Below, one piece after another: positions 34,934-43,443 of a DNA stretch of 51,438 bases (position 1 is its first letter; each line of letters starts with the position of its first letter). The notes below the pieces were generated by a model. The model was not told the DNA's origin and ran no database searches. It was given only the letters and a program-made list of their open reading frames with translations. Location of the stretch: positions 1 to 51,438 of the forward strand of contig CBDUBH010000013.1 in NCBI GenBank assembly GCA_965365345.1, given 5' to 3'. A program made the position numbers and the translations under genes. The stretch is from CBDUBH01 sp965365345. Lineage in GTDB: Bacteria > Bacteroidota > Ignavibacteria > Ignavibacteriales > SURF-24.

Positions 34934-36331
34934 ATGCTATCATTAGTTTTCATTCCAATTTTTATTGTGTTTTTTTTATTGCAAAATAAATTTGTACAAT
35001 TTTGCATTATATCATTAGTTATTCTTTTTCCTTTTTCTTTCGGAGATATAAGTTCGGTCAGATCTGTTTTAATAATAGAATGGCTTAGTCCAATATTTCT
35101 CTTAATTGCGATCAATGATCTTTTACCGTTACGTTATAAAAAAGGAATTATAGAATTTTCAGGAACACGAATTTTCCTTTTTGCAATTTCCATCCTCACA
35201 ATTTGGATAACTTACAGCTACGTTAATAATGAAATATTAAATCCAAGTATCATTACGGGAAAAGCTGCAGGTGTAAGAAGATTATATTTTACAATTTTCA
35301 GTAACATTTTGCTTTTCTTATCAGTGATAATTTTCTTTTATGCAAATCATGAAAAAATTGATATTCCCAAATGGTTAAAAGTATTAATATATTCTTCAAT
35401 TTTAATAGGTATCGTAAGGATTTTTGCATACTTTCTTAATTTTGACACTCCACTTTTAGTCGGAGTTTTTGATTATAATCCTGCCGGAAGAACCCGGTTT
35501 GGTGGTATTGCTTACAGAATCGGCGGATTAACGGAAGCTGCTGCTGTAGGATTTTCTGCTTTAATAGCTTACTTTCAAATAACAAGAAGAATAAATTTTG
35601 TTGCTGCACTTATCTTTTTCTTATTTGTTTTTTTAAGCGGTGGCAGAACTATCATGGTGGGCTTAGCGGTTGCTCTTTTTATTTATTCAATCTTCTTTCA
35701 AAGAAAATACATTGTATATATGACAGTTCTTGTTATTGTAACTTTGGGACTTGTATTTATATTTGCTCCGAAGGATATGATAGAAGGTCAAATTGGAAGA
35801 CTAACAGCATTCGAAGGGGGAATTAAAGAGCAAGATCGGGGCAGATTTGTTTCATATGCGCTCAGTTTACAAAACTTTAAAAATAATCCGGTTTTTGGAA
35901 AAGGAATAGGACATTATGATGAATTTGTTCCGGCTTATAATGAAAAAGAAGCAAGATTCATTAGAGAACAGCTTTTTAGCGGAGGACACGGAAGTTATAT
36001 TTCAATTTTAGGTACTCTTGGCTTCGGTGGTATCTTTTATTTACTAACAATGATAATAGGCGGAGTTGTTCTATCATTTGTTAAAATTAAAGAGTACTTG
36101 GAAATCAATGAAGATGTTGCTGCAGTTTCAACTTTTACATTCCTTCTTTTGATCATGATTGGTATTTATTATATAACAAGCTATAACGGCTTAACTGATC
36201 CAACTTTGTTTTTTACAGTGGGTTTAATTGCTTCCATAAGAATAATTGAGAACAAAGAACATGATTCAGACTTGCAGGAAAATTCTTTTTCCTCTGAACG
36301 GGACAATGAACTTGTATCAAAACTTAATTAA
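34934..36331 (+). CDS. O-antigen ligase/polymerase family protein (Wzy-like)
   Basis: The 465-residue integral membrane protein has about 10-12 hydrophobic segments. Its large periplasmic loop contains the Wzy_C-type region NNPVFGKGIGHYDEFVP, followed by GGHGSYISILGTLGFGGIFY (near 350-370), matching the family pattern of conserved His before a membrane helix. LSGGRTIMVG precedes another helix. It is expected to polymerise flipped repeat units in the periplasm, with the Wzx-like protein and the Wzc-like kinase. The ORF starts with ATG 26 bases after the heparinase-like gene. Confidence 0.87.
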   Translation: MLSLVFIPIFIVFFLLQNKFVQFCIISLVILFPFSFGDISSVRSVLIIEWLSPIFLLIAINDLLPLRYKKGIIEFSGTRIFLFAISILTIWITYSYVNNEILNPSIITGKAAGVRRLYFTIFSNILLFLSVIIFFYANHEKIDIPKWLKVLIYSSILIGIVRIFAYFLNFDTPLLVGVFDYNPAGRTRFGGIAYRIGGLTEAAAVGFSALIAYFQITRRINFVAALIFFLFVFLSGGRTIMVGLAVALFIYSIFFQRKYIVYMTVLVIVTLGLVFIFAPKDMIEGQIGRLTAFEGGIKEQDRGRFVSYALSLQNFKNNPVFGKGIGHYDEFVPAYNEKEARFIREQLFSGGHGSYISILGTLGFGGIFYLLTMIIGGVVLSFVKIKEYLEINEDVAAVSTFTFLLLIMIGIYYITSYNGLTDPTLFFTVGLIASIRIIENKEHDSDLQENSFSSERDNELVSKLN

Positions 36332-36393
36332 GTATTTTAAATTATCCTTCTTTTAACTTTCAAATTTATTTCATCTAACATTACTGAAACGAA

Positions 36394-37545
36394 ATGAATA
36401 TTTTATTTTACGGCGGACATTATTGGGATCACGGTTCGTGGTTCCGCAAACAGCAATATGCAAGCAGACTTGCAAAACGAGGCCACAGAGTTTTCTACAT
36501 TGAAGACAGCGTTTCAATGGTACGTAAAAATGATTCACATAAAAATGAATTGTTTAAAACCAAAGTTCAAAAAATAAATGATAATCTTTTTATTATCACT
36601 CCATCTGCAATTTTTCCTTTTCCAAGAAATCCTTACAGCAGAAAATTGTACAGCTTAAAACTTTTTTCTGATATTAAAAGAATTTTGAAAAATAATGATG
36701 CGGAAGATTTTATTTTTTGGATGAATAGAATTGAATTCAGTACAAATTTAAAAAAGATAAAATCTACAAAAATTTTGGATCTTTGTGATGATCTTCCATT
36801 TTATGCAAAATTAGCCGGTGATGAATCAGGTTACAATACTTTAATGAACTATCTTTCAACCGCAGTTTCCCAAAGTGATATACCCATTGTTTCTGCGGCA
36901 AAGATTAAAGAGAAGTATCAATATTTAACCCAAAAAGAAATTTTGGTTGTTCCTAACGGACACAATATAAACTTAAATGGAAAGCATGAACTTCCGGTTC
37001 CCGATGATTTAAAGGATATGCAAAAACCTGTTATAGGATTTTTGGGAACACTTTTTAGATTTACAGATGATGAACTTTTACAAAAGATAATTTCCGAAAG
37101 ACCAAATTATAATTTCGTTTTTGTTGGCGATGTAGAAAGCCACTTCCCAATCGATAAAATTAAAAATTTCAAAAATGTTTTCCTTCTCGGTAAAAAGAAA
37201 AAAGAGGAAGTCCCGAATTACATAAATGCTTTTGATATTTGTATCAATCCTTTTAAAATTCATGAAGTAAACGATTCGGTAAACCCGGTAAAAGTTTTTG
37301 AATATTTGGCTTTCAGAAAACCGATAGTTTCAACTTATATGTACTCATTGATGAAAGAAAACATTGCAAATTACATCACTTTCGGAAAAGATTATGATGA
37401 ATTTCTGCATAAGATTGATTGCATTGTGAAAGATGATAATTACACAAATCAAGTTCCCGATGAAGCAATCGAAGAATATCATTGGGATAATTTATTTCTT
37501 TCTATGCTGAAAAAAATCAAAGAAGTGCATGGGTTGGAATTATAA
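36394..37545 (+). CDS. Glycosyltransferase, GT4/TuaH-like
   Basis: The 383-residue protein begins MNILFYGGHYWDHGSWFRKQ, a start shared by group-1-type transferases in EPS loci. The N-terminal half has KRGHRVFYIEDSVSM. The C-terminal half has VVPNGHNINLNGKHE, VIGFLGTLFRFTDDELL, FVGDVE, and PNYINAFDICINPFKI followed by NPVKVFEYLAFRKPIVST, which is the nucleotide-sugar binding region with its conserved glutamate. It lies between the polymerase gene and a hairpin at 37556. Specificity is unknown. Confidence 0.83.
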   Translation: MNILFYGGHYWDHGSWFRKQQYASRLAKRGHRVFYIEDSVSMVRKNDSHKNELFKTKVQKINDNLFIITPSAIFPFPRNPYSRKLYSLKLFSDIKRILKNNDAEDFIFWMNRIEFSTNLKKIKSTKILDLCDDLPFYAKLAGDESGYNTLMNYLSTAVSQSDIPIVSAAKIKEKYQYLTQKEILVVPNGHNINLNGKHELPVPDDLKDMQKPVIGFLGTLFRFTDDELLQKIISERPNYNFVFVGDVESHFPIDKIKNFKNVFLLGKKKKEEVPNYINAFDICINPFKIHEVNDSVNPVKVFEYLAFRKPIVSTYMYSLMKENIANYITFGKDYDEFLHKIDCIVKDDNYTNQVPDEAIEEYHWDNLFLSMLKKIKEVHGLEL

Positions 37546-37555
37546 TTTTTTTTTC

Positions 37556-37601
37556 ATTCCGGAATGTCAGCCTATGAATTGGCTTGTCCGGAATCTTTTT
37601 T
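37556..37601 (+). terminator. Imperfect hairpin repeat with T-run inside the EPS operon
   Basis: The arms ATTCCGG (37556-37562) and CCGGAAT (37588-37594) contain an inner AGCC/GGCT pair and are followed by CTTTTTTA. It could act as an attenuator or partial terminator between two glycosyltransferase genes. It also looks like a dispersed repeat, because CGGAATGTCA followed by a similar tail occurs near 3352. Confidence 0.55.
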
Positions 37602-37623
37602 AATCAAAATTAAATTTTCCTAA

Positions 37624-38643
37624 ATGAATAATCTAATCTTCGTTCAATGGACGAACAATTTCGGCGGACTTGAAAAAATTTCCGCAGATTACGAAAAAAT
37701 ATTTTCTAAATTTAATCCCGCTGTTCTTGCGTTAAAATCAAAGGAAAGCGGGATTACTTATGAAAATCCGGTAATATTGAAAGATCAAAACAATCCTTTA
37801 AAATTGCGTTTAAATTATTTTAATTTTGTGCGCAAAAACAAAAACGCAATTTTTCATCTTCAATATCCGGGTGCAGTAATTTTATTTTTAACTTATCTTG
37901 CAGGCGCAAAAAAAATCATTTTTCATTTTCACGGAACGAAATTTTCAAATAACTTTTTTGAAAGATCGATCTGGAAATTATTGAAAAATAAGATTACCGT
38001 AATTTCAAATTCAAATCACACCGCAAAAGTTGTAAAAGGAAAACTCGATGTAGAAGATTCAATTATTATTCCAAATTTTATCAATACAAATTATTTTTCT
38101 TTTGATGAAAAATGTTATGATGACGGAAAATTTATTGTCAGCTACGCGGGAAGATTTACCAAAGGAAAAAATATTGATAAAATAATTGAAACAGCAAAAG
38201 AATTGCAAAATGAAGATATTGAATTCAGAATTTACGGCGACGGTCCTGAAAAAGAACATATCGAAAATTTGGTTAAACAAAATAATTTGCAGAATGTAAA
38301 ACTTCCCGGATTTACAAAAGACATAGTTTCAGTTTACAAACAATGTCATTTATTCTTATTTCTATCAGGGTATGAATCATTTGGGAATGTTGTTGCCGAA
38401 TCAATTTTATGCGGCACTCCTCCACTTTGTTTTAAAATTCCCTCACTTCAGGAATTTATAAAAGATGAAGATTTTTTCGTTGAAAAATTAAATTCAAATT
38501 TAATTGCCGAAAAAATTCTTTTTGTCAAAAAAAATTATAAATTATTAATAATGAAGCTTTCGGAAACACACAAATTCTTATCCGGTTATTTGGATAATGA
38601 TTCAATAAAAAATAAACTTATTTCGATTTATTCAAAAATTTAG
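37624..38643 (+). CDS. Glycosyltransferase family 4
   Basis: The 339-residue GT-B transferase has an N-terminal acceptor domain (NLIFVQWTNNFGGLEKIS). A canonical GT4 donor half follows: IIPNFINTNYF, FIVSYAGRFTKGKNIDKIIE (about 172-191), RIYGDGPEKEHIENLV, VKLPGFTKDI and FLFLSGYESFGNVVAESILCG (ExFGxxxxE motif, near 254-268). It is slightly short for the family but complete. A hairpin lies between it and the preceding transferase, so its expression may be reduced relative to upstream genes. Confidence 0.9.
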   Translation: MNNLIFVQWTNNFGGLEKISADYEKIFSKFNPAVLALKSKESGITYENPVILKDQNNPLKLRLNYFNFVRKNKNAIFHLQYPGAVILFLTYLAGAKKIIFHFHGTKFSNNFFERSIWKLLKNKITVISNSNHTAKVVKGKLDVEDSIIIPNFINTNYFSFDEKCYDDGKFIVSYAGRFTKGKNIDKIIETAKELQNEDIEFRIYGDGPEKEHIENLVKQNNLQNVKLPGFTKDIVSVYKQCHLFLFLSGYESFGNVVAESILCGTPPLCFKIPSLQEFIKDEDFFVEKLNSNLIAEKILFVKKNYKLLIMKLSETHKFLSGYLDNDSIKNKLISIYSKI

Positions 38644-38674
38644 ATTTACATTTTTTAATGTTCAGAGGGCGTAA

Positions 38675-39778
38675 ATGAATTTTGATGCAGTTCCTGTATT
38701 AATGTATCATTCCGTAAAATATAAAAGAAAAGATTCATGGATTCATAAACATCTTTCTTTAACGATAGATGAATTTGAACGGCATTTGAAATTTTTCAAG
38801 ATGCTTGGAATTAAAGCATATTTTTTGGATGATATTTATCTTCATCTTAAAGGCGAAAAAAAACTTCCTTCAAGAAGCATCACTTTGACTTTTGATGACG
38901 GCTACACCGATAATTGGGTTTTTGCTTATCCGCTTTTGGAAAAGTATGGTTTGAAAGGAACAATTTTCGTTAATCCGGATTTTGTTGATAACAGCGATAG
39001 AAAAATCCGCCCGACTTTAAAAGATTACTGGGCAGGAAAAGTTTCACTTGATGAATTAAATAATTATGACGGATTTTTGAATTGGGAAGAAATGCGCCTG
39101 CTGGAAAAATCGGGTGTTATGGAAATTCAATCCCATACTATGACACACACAAAATATCCCGTAAGTGATGAGATCATTGATTTTGTTAATCCAAACACTC
39201 GTATTGATTGGCTTTATTGGAACATGTTTCCCGAAGATAAGCCTTATTTTTTAACAAATCCAAAACATAAATTACCTTTGGGTTACCCGATTTACAAAGC
39301 AGAAAAAGGAAACATTGCGCGCAAACTACAGGAAGATGGAAGCATTGCCGAAACTGTTACAAAATTTGTAAATGATAAAGGCGGCGAAAACTTTTTCAAA
39401 AATCCTAACTGGAAAGAAGAATTATTAAATCTTACAAAAAATATTAAAGAGAATAAATCAAATATTTTCAAAAAAGAGAGCGAAGAAGAATACAATCAAA
39501 GAATTACTTTTGAACTGACGGAATCAAAAAGAATTTTAAGTGAAAATTTAGGAAAAGAAATTAATCATGTTTGCTGGCCATTCGGCGGCTGGGATCTTAA
39601 AACAGTAGAAAAAGCAATTGAATGCGGATATCATACATCAACCGCAAAAGGCGATAAAAATATTTTCGGCAAAAAGAAATTTCATAATATTGATAGAATT
39701 GCGCTTGATAATCCGAAATATCAAAATTCATCATTCTATCCTTACGCTTTGTTTAAATATCTGAAATACAAATTATAA
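38675..39778 (+). CDS. Polysaccharide deacetylase (NodB-homology, CE4 family)
   Basis: The 367-residue protein carries CE4 motif 1 as LTFDDGYTDN (D74, D75) and motif 2 as QSHTMTH (H154, H158), which bind the catalytic metal. The later motif is VCWPFGGWD, in place of the usual RxPY. There is an insertion (about 160-270) between motifs 2 and 3, as in many EPS-locus deacetylases. No signal peptide is evident, which points to a cytoplasmic or lipid-linked-intermediate substrate. It would remove N- or O-acetyl groups from a sugar in the repeat unit. AGAGGGC just before the ATG serves as its ribosome site. Confidence 0.87.
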   Translation: MNFDAVPVLMYHSVKYKRKDSWIHKHLSLTIDEFERHLKFFKMLGIKAYFLDDIYLHLKGEKKLPSRSITLTFDDGYTDNWVFAYPLLEKYGLKGTIFVNPDFVDNSDRKIRPTLKDYWAGKVSLDELNNYDGFLNWEEMRLLEKSGVMEIQSHTMTHTKYPVSDEIIDFVNPNTRIDWLYWNMFPEDKPYFLTNPKHKLPLGYPIYKAEKGNIARKLQEDGSIAETVTKFVNDKGGENFFKNPNWKEELLNLTKNIKENKSNIFKKESEEEYNQRITFELTESKRILSENLGKEINHVCWPFGGWDLKTVEKAIECGYHTSTAKGDKNIFGKKKFHNIDRIALDNPKYQNSSFYPYALFKYLKYKL

Positions 39779-39805
39779 AATTCAATTTTACGATGGGAAG
39801 ATTTG

Positions 39806-41182
39806 ATGTCAATTAGAAATTATTTAACAGAAAATTTGGGTTTGGCAATTTTAGATAAAGCAAAAGATTTTAACGTTCGCCATTATTATAAATTGTACTC
39901 GGATTCGCTTAATTGGTCGCGCGATAAAGTTGAATCATATCAAGTTGAACGTTTGAAAGAATTGCTTAAATACGCTTACAAAAATGTTCCGTTTTATAAA
40001 AAAAGATTTGATGAAGCGAATTTTGATGCGGAAAAATTTTCCTATTTGGATGAAATGAAAAAAATTCCTGCTTTAACACGCAGCGATATTCAGGATAATT
40101 TGGATGAATTGATCTCACCGGAATTTGATTTGAAAAAATGTTCGCGCGGTTCATCAAGCGGTTCAACCGGGCATCCTGTAATTTATTATCATGATAACGA
40201 AGCAAAAAGCGCAAACCGGGCATCGGTTTTATTTTTCAAACATTTAGGCGAATATGATTTCGGTGAAAAATGGCTTAACATTTGGGGAAATCCCACAGCA
40301 GTAAATGTTGAGTGGAAAAAAATGTCATCAAAATTTTCTAAACTGATTTTTAATGAAATTAGATTTCCAGCTTATAAATTAAATTCAAAAGAAGAATTTG
40401 AAAATCTGCTTAACATTTTCTTATCTGAAAAGCCGAAATTCATTTACGGTTACACAAACGCAATTTATCTTTTTGCTAAATATCTACAAAACAAAAATAT
40501 AAAAATTGATTTCGTAAGATCCGTTTTTACCACAGCAGAAAATTTGCACGATTATCAAAGATTTACAATTGAAAAAAATCTTGGAATAGTTTACGATCAA
40601 TACGGTTGCAGCGAAATAAACGGAATTGCAAGCCAAACAATTTACGGAAATAATTATTTCGTTTTGGATCCTCATATATTTCTGGAATTCGGTGAAACCG
40701 TTGATAAAGAAAAAGATATCAGAAAATTAATTATAACGGATATGTATAACCGGGTAATGCCATTGATCAGATATGAAAATGGTGATCTTTCAATTCCGGC
40801 TGATAAAAACGAAATTCAAAAATCAAAAATAAAATATTCTCAATTTAAATCAATAGACGGCAGAGTATCTGATATTATTTCACTTCCGGATGGCGGCAAT
40901 TTGGTTGTTCCAAGCTTTTTTGGAAGCAGAATGCTTAAAAATATAAGCGGAATAAAACAATATCAAATTGTAAAAAATGAAATTGACAAAATAACAATTA
41001 ATTTGGTAACCGATAGTTCATTTAAAGTTGATTCAAAAGATATAATTACTAATACATTAAATGAATATTTACCAAAATCAATAAAATATGAATTGATATT
41101 TAACGGCGAAGTTATTTATTCGCAAAACGGAAAATTCAAGTTATTTATTGATCAAACAAAAAATAATTCAATTACTACATGA
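39806..41182 (+). CDS. CapK-like AMP-forming ligase (phenylacetate-CoA ligase family)
   Basis: I chose the ATG at 39806 (458 residues), with GGGAAG 5 bases upstream; the frame is open from a TTG 3 bases earlier. Adenylate-forming features are SSSGSTGHPVIYYHD (phosphate-binding loop, near 114-128), FTTAENLHDYQR, YGCSEINGIASQ, and PLIRYENGDLS near 325. A short C-terminal subdomain follows with IDGRVSD. CapK proteins occur in capsule loci, but their substrates are poorly known; acyl or amino-acid activation for decoration of the polymer is plausible. The stop overlaps the next transferase start by 4 bases. Confidence 0.85.
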   Translation: MSIRNYLTENLGLAILDKAKDFNVRHYYKLYSDSLNWSRDKVESYQVERLKELLKYAYKNVPFYKKRFDEANFDAEKFSYLDEMKKIPALTRSDIQDNLDELISPEFDLKKCSRGSSSGSTGHPVIYYHDNEAKSANRASVLFFKHLGEYDFGEKWLNIWGNPTAVNVEWKKMSSKFSKLIFNEIRFPAYKLNSKEEFENLLNIFLSEKPKFIYGYTNAIYLFAKYLQNKNIKIDFVRSVFTTAENLHDYQRFTIEKNLGIVYDQYGCSEINGIASQTIYGNNYFVLDPHIFLEFGETVDKEKDIRKLIITDMYNRVMPLIRYENGDLSIPADKNEIQKSKIKYSQFKSIDGRVSDIISLPDGGNLVVPSFFGSRMLKNISGIKQYQIVKNEIDKITINLVTDSSFKVDSKDIITNTLNEYLPKSIKYELIFNGEVIYSQNGKFKLFIDQTKNNSITT

Positions 41183-42189
41183 AAATTTTACATATAGCAG
41201 GCGGATTGCCTACGGAAGAACGTCCGTATTATCAGCCTTTTATAAAAGCTCAGATTGATTCGCTTATACGCGAAGGACTCGATGTAACTGTTTACGACGT
41301 TAAAGGATATAATTCATCATTAAATTATATTAAAGCGATAAGCCATATAAAGAATTTAATTGAACGTGAAAATATTGATCTTATTCATGCGCATTACAGT
41401 TATTGCGGATTTTCTGCTTTAATGGCAAACTCAAAAAAAATACCGGTTGTACTTTCTCTAATGGGAAGCGATCTTTTGGGAAGTCCGGATGAAAGCGGAA
41501 ATATAACTTTGAGAGGAAAGATCGATAAAATAATTTCAAATTTTGTTGCCAAAAGAGTTGATCACATAATTGTAAAATCAAATGAAATGAAAAAATATAC
41601 GAACTTCTCTATTCCTGTTTCGGTAATTCCAAACGGCGTAAATTTTGAAGTTTTTAAACCTATGGATCAAAAAGCGGCAAGAAGAAAATTGGGAATGGAT
41701 CCTGATGAATTTGTTGTTTTGTTTTTAGGAAAGCCGAGCGTTGCAAGAAAAAATTATAAACTTGCTGAAAGATCCGTTGAAATATTTAAAGAAAAGTTTC
41801 CTGATGCGAATATTAATTTAACAGTTCCCTATGGAATTGATCAATTTCAGATAGCAGAATATATGAATGCTGCAGATGTTTTACTTTTAACATCATTTAT
41901 TGAAGGCTCTCCGAATGTTATAAAAGAAGCAATGGCCTGCAATTTACCTATCATCTCAACCGATGTTGGTGATGTGAAAGAAATTATGCATAATATAAAT
42001 AATTGTTATCTGGTCAATTTTGATGAAAACGAAATTTCCGAAAAATTGAAAACCGTATCTGATAACAGAAGAAGATCTGACGGCCGGGAAAAGATCAATC
42101 ATTTACGTGATGAAATGATTGCAAAACAAATAATAAATATTTATGAGCAATCATCCGGCAAAAAATTTTTAATCAGCGAATTTGCATAA
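41179..42189 (+). CDS. Glycosyltransferase family 4
   Basis: The 336-residue GT-B protein has N-terminal LHIAGGLPTEERPYYQPFI and IDLIHAHYSYCGFSALM, then the donor half: VIPNGVNFEVFKPMDQ (about 151-166), VLFLGKPSVARKNYKLAE, and LLLTSFIEGSPNVIKEAMAC with the conserved E...E pair (E257 region), followed by NLPIISTDVGDVKEIM. It is coupled to the CapK-like gene by a 4-base overlap and is 18 bases before the DUF354 gene. Sugar specificity is unknown. Confidence 0.9.
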   Translation: MKILHIAGGLPTEERPYYQPFIKAQIDSLIREGLDVTVYDVKGYNSSLNYIKAISHIKNLIERENIDLIHAHYSYCGFSALMANSKKIPVVLSLMGSDLLGSPDESGNITLRGKIDKIISNFVAKRVDHIIVKSNEMKKYTNFSIPVSVIPNGVNFEVFKPMDQKAARRKLGMDPDEFVVLFLGKPSVARKNYKLAERSVEIFKEKFPDANINLTVPYGIDQFQIAEYMNAADVLLLTSFIEGSPNVIKEAMACNLPIISTDVGDVKEIMHNINNCYLVNFDENEISEKLKTVSDNRRRSDGREKINHLRDEMIAKQIINIYEQSSGKKFLISEFA

Positions 42190-42207
42190 AATAAAATTTG
42201 AATTTTT

Positions 42208-43281
42208 ATGATTTGGTTTGATTTAGATAATTCTCCGCATATACCTATTTTCCGTCCGGTTTTTCATGAACTGGATGCAATGCAGGAAAAGTATTTTGTT
42301 ACCGCGCGTGATTTTGCGCAAACAAAACAACTTCTGGAGCTCTACGAAGTTCCACATTTACTTGTGGGTAAACATGGCGGAAAAAGTAAATTATATAAAG
42401 TCGCTAATCTTTTACAGCGTTCGTTTCAGCTGCGTTCGGCACTTAAAAATAAAAATGCCGAACTTGCCGTAAGCCATGGTTCACGGACTCAACTTATGGC
42501 TGCAAAATCTTTGGGCGTAAAATCTATTTGGCTTTTGGATTATGAATATACTGAAAATAAACTTGTAAATTTTCTTAGTCAAAATATTTTAATGCCAAAA
42601 TATATTCCCGATTCACGACTTAAAGAAGCGGGATTTAATTTACGAAAGATCATACGCTATAACGGATTTAAAGAAGATCTTTATTTAAATTCATTTGTTC
42701 CTCAAACAGATTTCAGAAAAGAAATCGGAATTGATGAAAGTAAAATTTTAGTTGTAGTGCGTCCCCCGAGTTTAGTTGCAAATTATCATGATGCAAAAAG
42801 CGAACAACTTTTAATTGCCGGATTGAATCATTTCTTAAATGATAGAAATGTTGAATGTTTAATTGTAAGCCGCACTATTGAAGATAAAAATTACATAATT
42901 TCAAAATTAGGAAAAAAACCGAATTTGAAATTTTTGAATAAAGTTGTTGATGGTTTACAATTGGTTTATTCTGCAGATTATTTAATTTCCGGCGGCGGAA
43001 CAATGAACCGTGAAGCTGCACTTTTAGGAACAAAAACTTTCAGCATTTTCACTGGCAAACGTCCATATCTTGATGAACTTTTGCAAGATCAAGGTAAACT
43101 TAAATTCATCGAATCAATTTCCGATTTCCACGAAATTGAAATTAAAAGACAATTCAAACAAATTCATTCCTATTCAAACAATTTGGCTGAAGAAATTACG
43201 GACATAATCTTAGAAATTGCTCACGGAAAATCTTTAGTTAAAATGCCGGACAAGGAATTAATTTTCAATAAAAATATTTGA
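42208..43281 (+). CDS. DUF354 family protein (GT-B-like fold)
   Basis: The 357-residue protein starts MIWFDLDNSPHIPIFRPVFH, the characteristic opening of DUF354, and contains AVSHGSRTQLMAAKSLGVKS, LLDYEYTE, RYNGFKEDLYL, VVRPPSLVANYHD, and SGGGTMNREAALLGTKTFSIF near 260-280. The last block resembles the nucleotide-sugar binding loop of UDP-GlcNAc 2-epimerase/MurG-like GT-B folds. The biochemical function of DUF354 is not established. In this context a role in sugar transfer or nucleotide-sugar conversion is likely. It is the last gene before the 162-base gap with the perfect inverted repeat. Confidence 0.8.
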   Translation: MIWFDLDNSPHIPIFRPVFHELDAMQEKYFVTARDFAQTKQLLELYEVPHLLVGKHGGKSKLYKVANLLQRSFQLRSALKNKNAELAVSHGSRTQLMAAKSLGVKSIWLLDYEYTENKLVNFLSQNILMPKYIPDSRLKEAGFNLRKIIRYNGFKEDLYLNSFVPQTDFRKEIGIDESKILVVVRPPSLVANYHDAKSEQLLIAGLNHFLNDRNVECLIVSRTIEDKNYIISKLGKKPNLKFLNKVVDGLQLVYSADYLISGGGTMNREAALLGTKTFSIFTGKRPYLDELLQDQGKLKFIESISDFHEIEIKRQFKQIHSYSNNLAEEITDIILEIAHGKSLVKMPDKELIFNKNI

Positions 43282-43297
43282 TTTATCCTCAATTTTT

Positions 43298-43317
43298 TAT
43301 ATCCTTAATTAAAGGGC
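43298..43317 (+). promoter_or_regulatory. GGGC leader element, copy 6
   Basis: TATATCCTTAATTAAAGGGC, with GGGC at 43314-43317 and the same 16-base spacing from the TATA box as copy 4. It abuts the perfect inverted repeat and lies 130 bases before the next gene, so a new transcript may start here inside the EPS cluster. Confidence 0.45.
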
Positions 43318-43365
43318 ACTTTTACAGTACCGGAAATTTACCGGTACTGTAAAAGTAAATTTTTC
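43318..43365 (+). terminator. Perfect 16-bp inverted repeat between EPS genes (terminator or operator)
   Basis: ACTTTTACAGTACCGG (43318-43333) and its exact reverse complement (43341-43356) flank the loop AAATTTA. AAATTTTTC follows. The stem is long and exact, and the partial T-run permits terminator function. Its position directly after a GGGC/TATA-like element also allows attenuation, operator or leader roles. Confidence 0.65.
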
Positions 43366-43443
43366 ATCTCCACTTAATTTCCGTTTTCAAAAAATTTTGT
43401 ATGTAATGCATAAAGCGGAGCTTCTATCTATGAGAAACGATTT

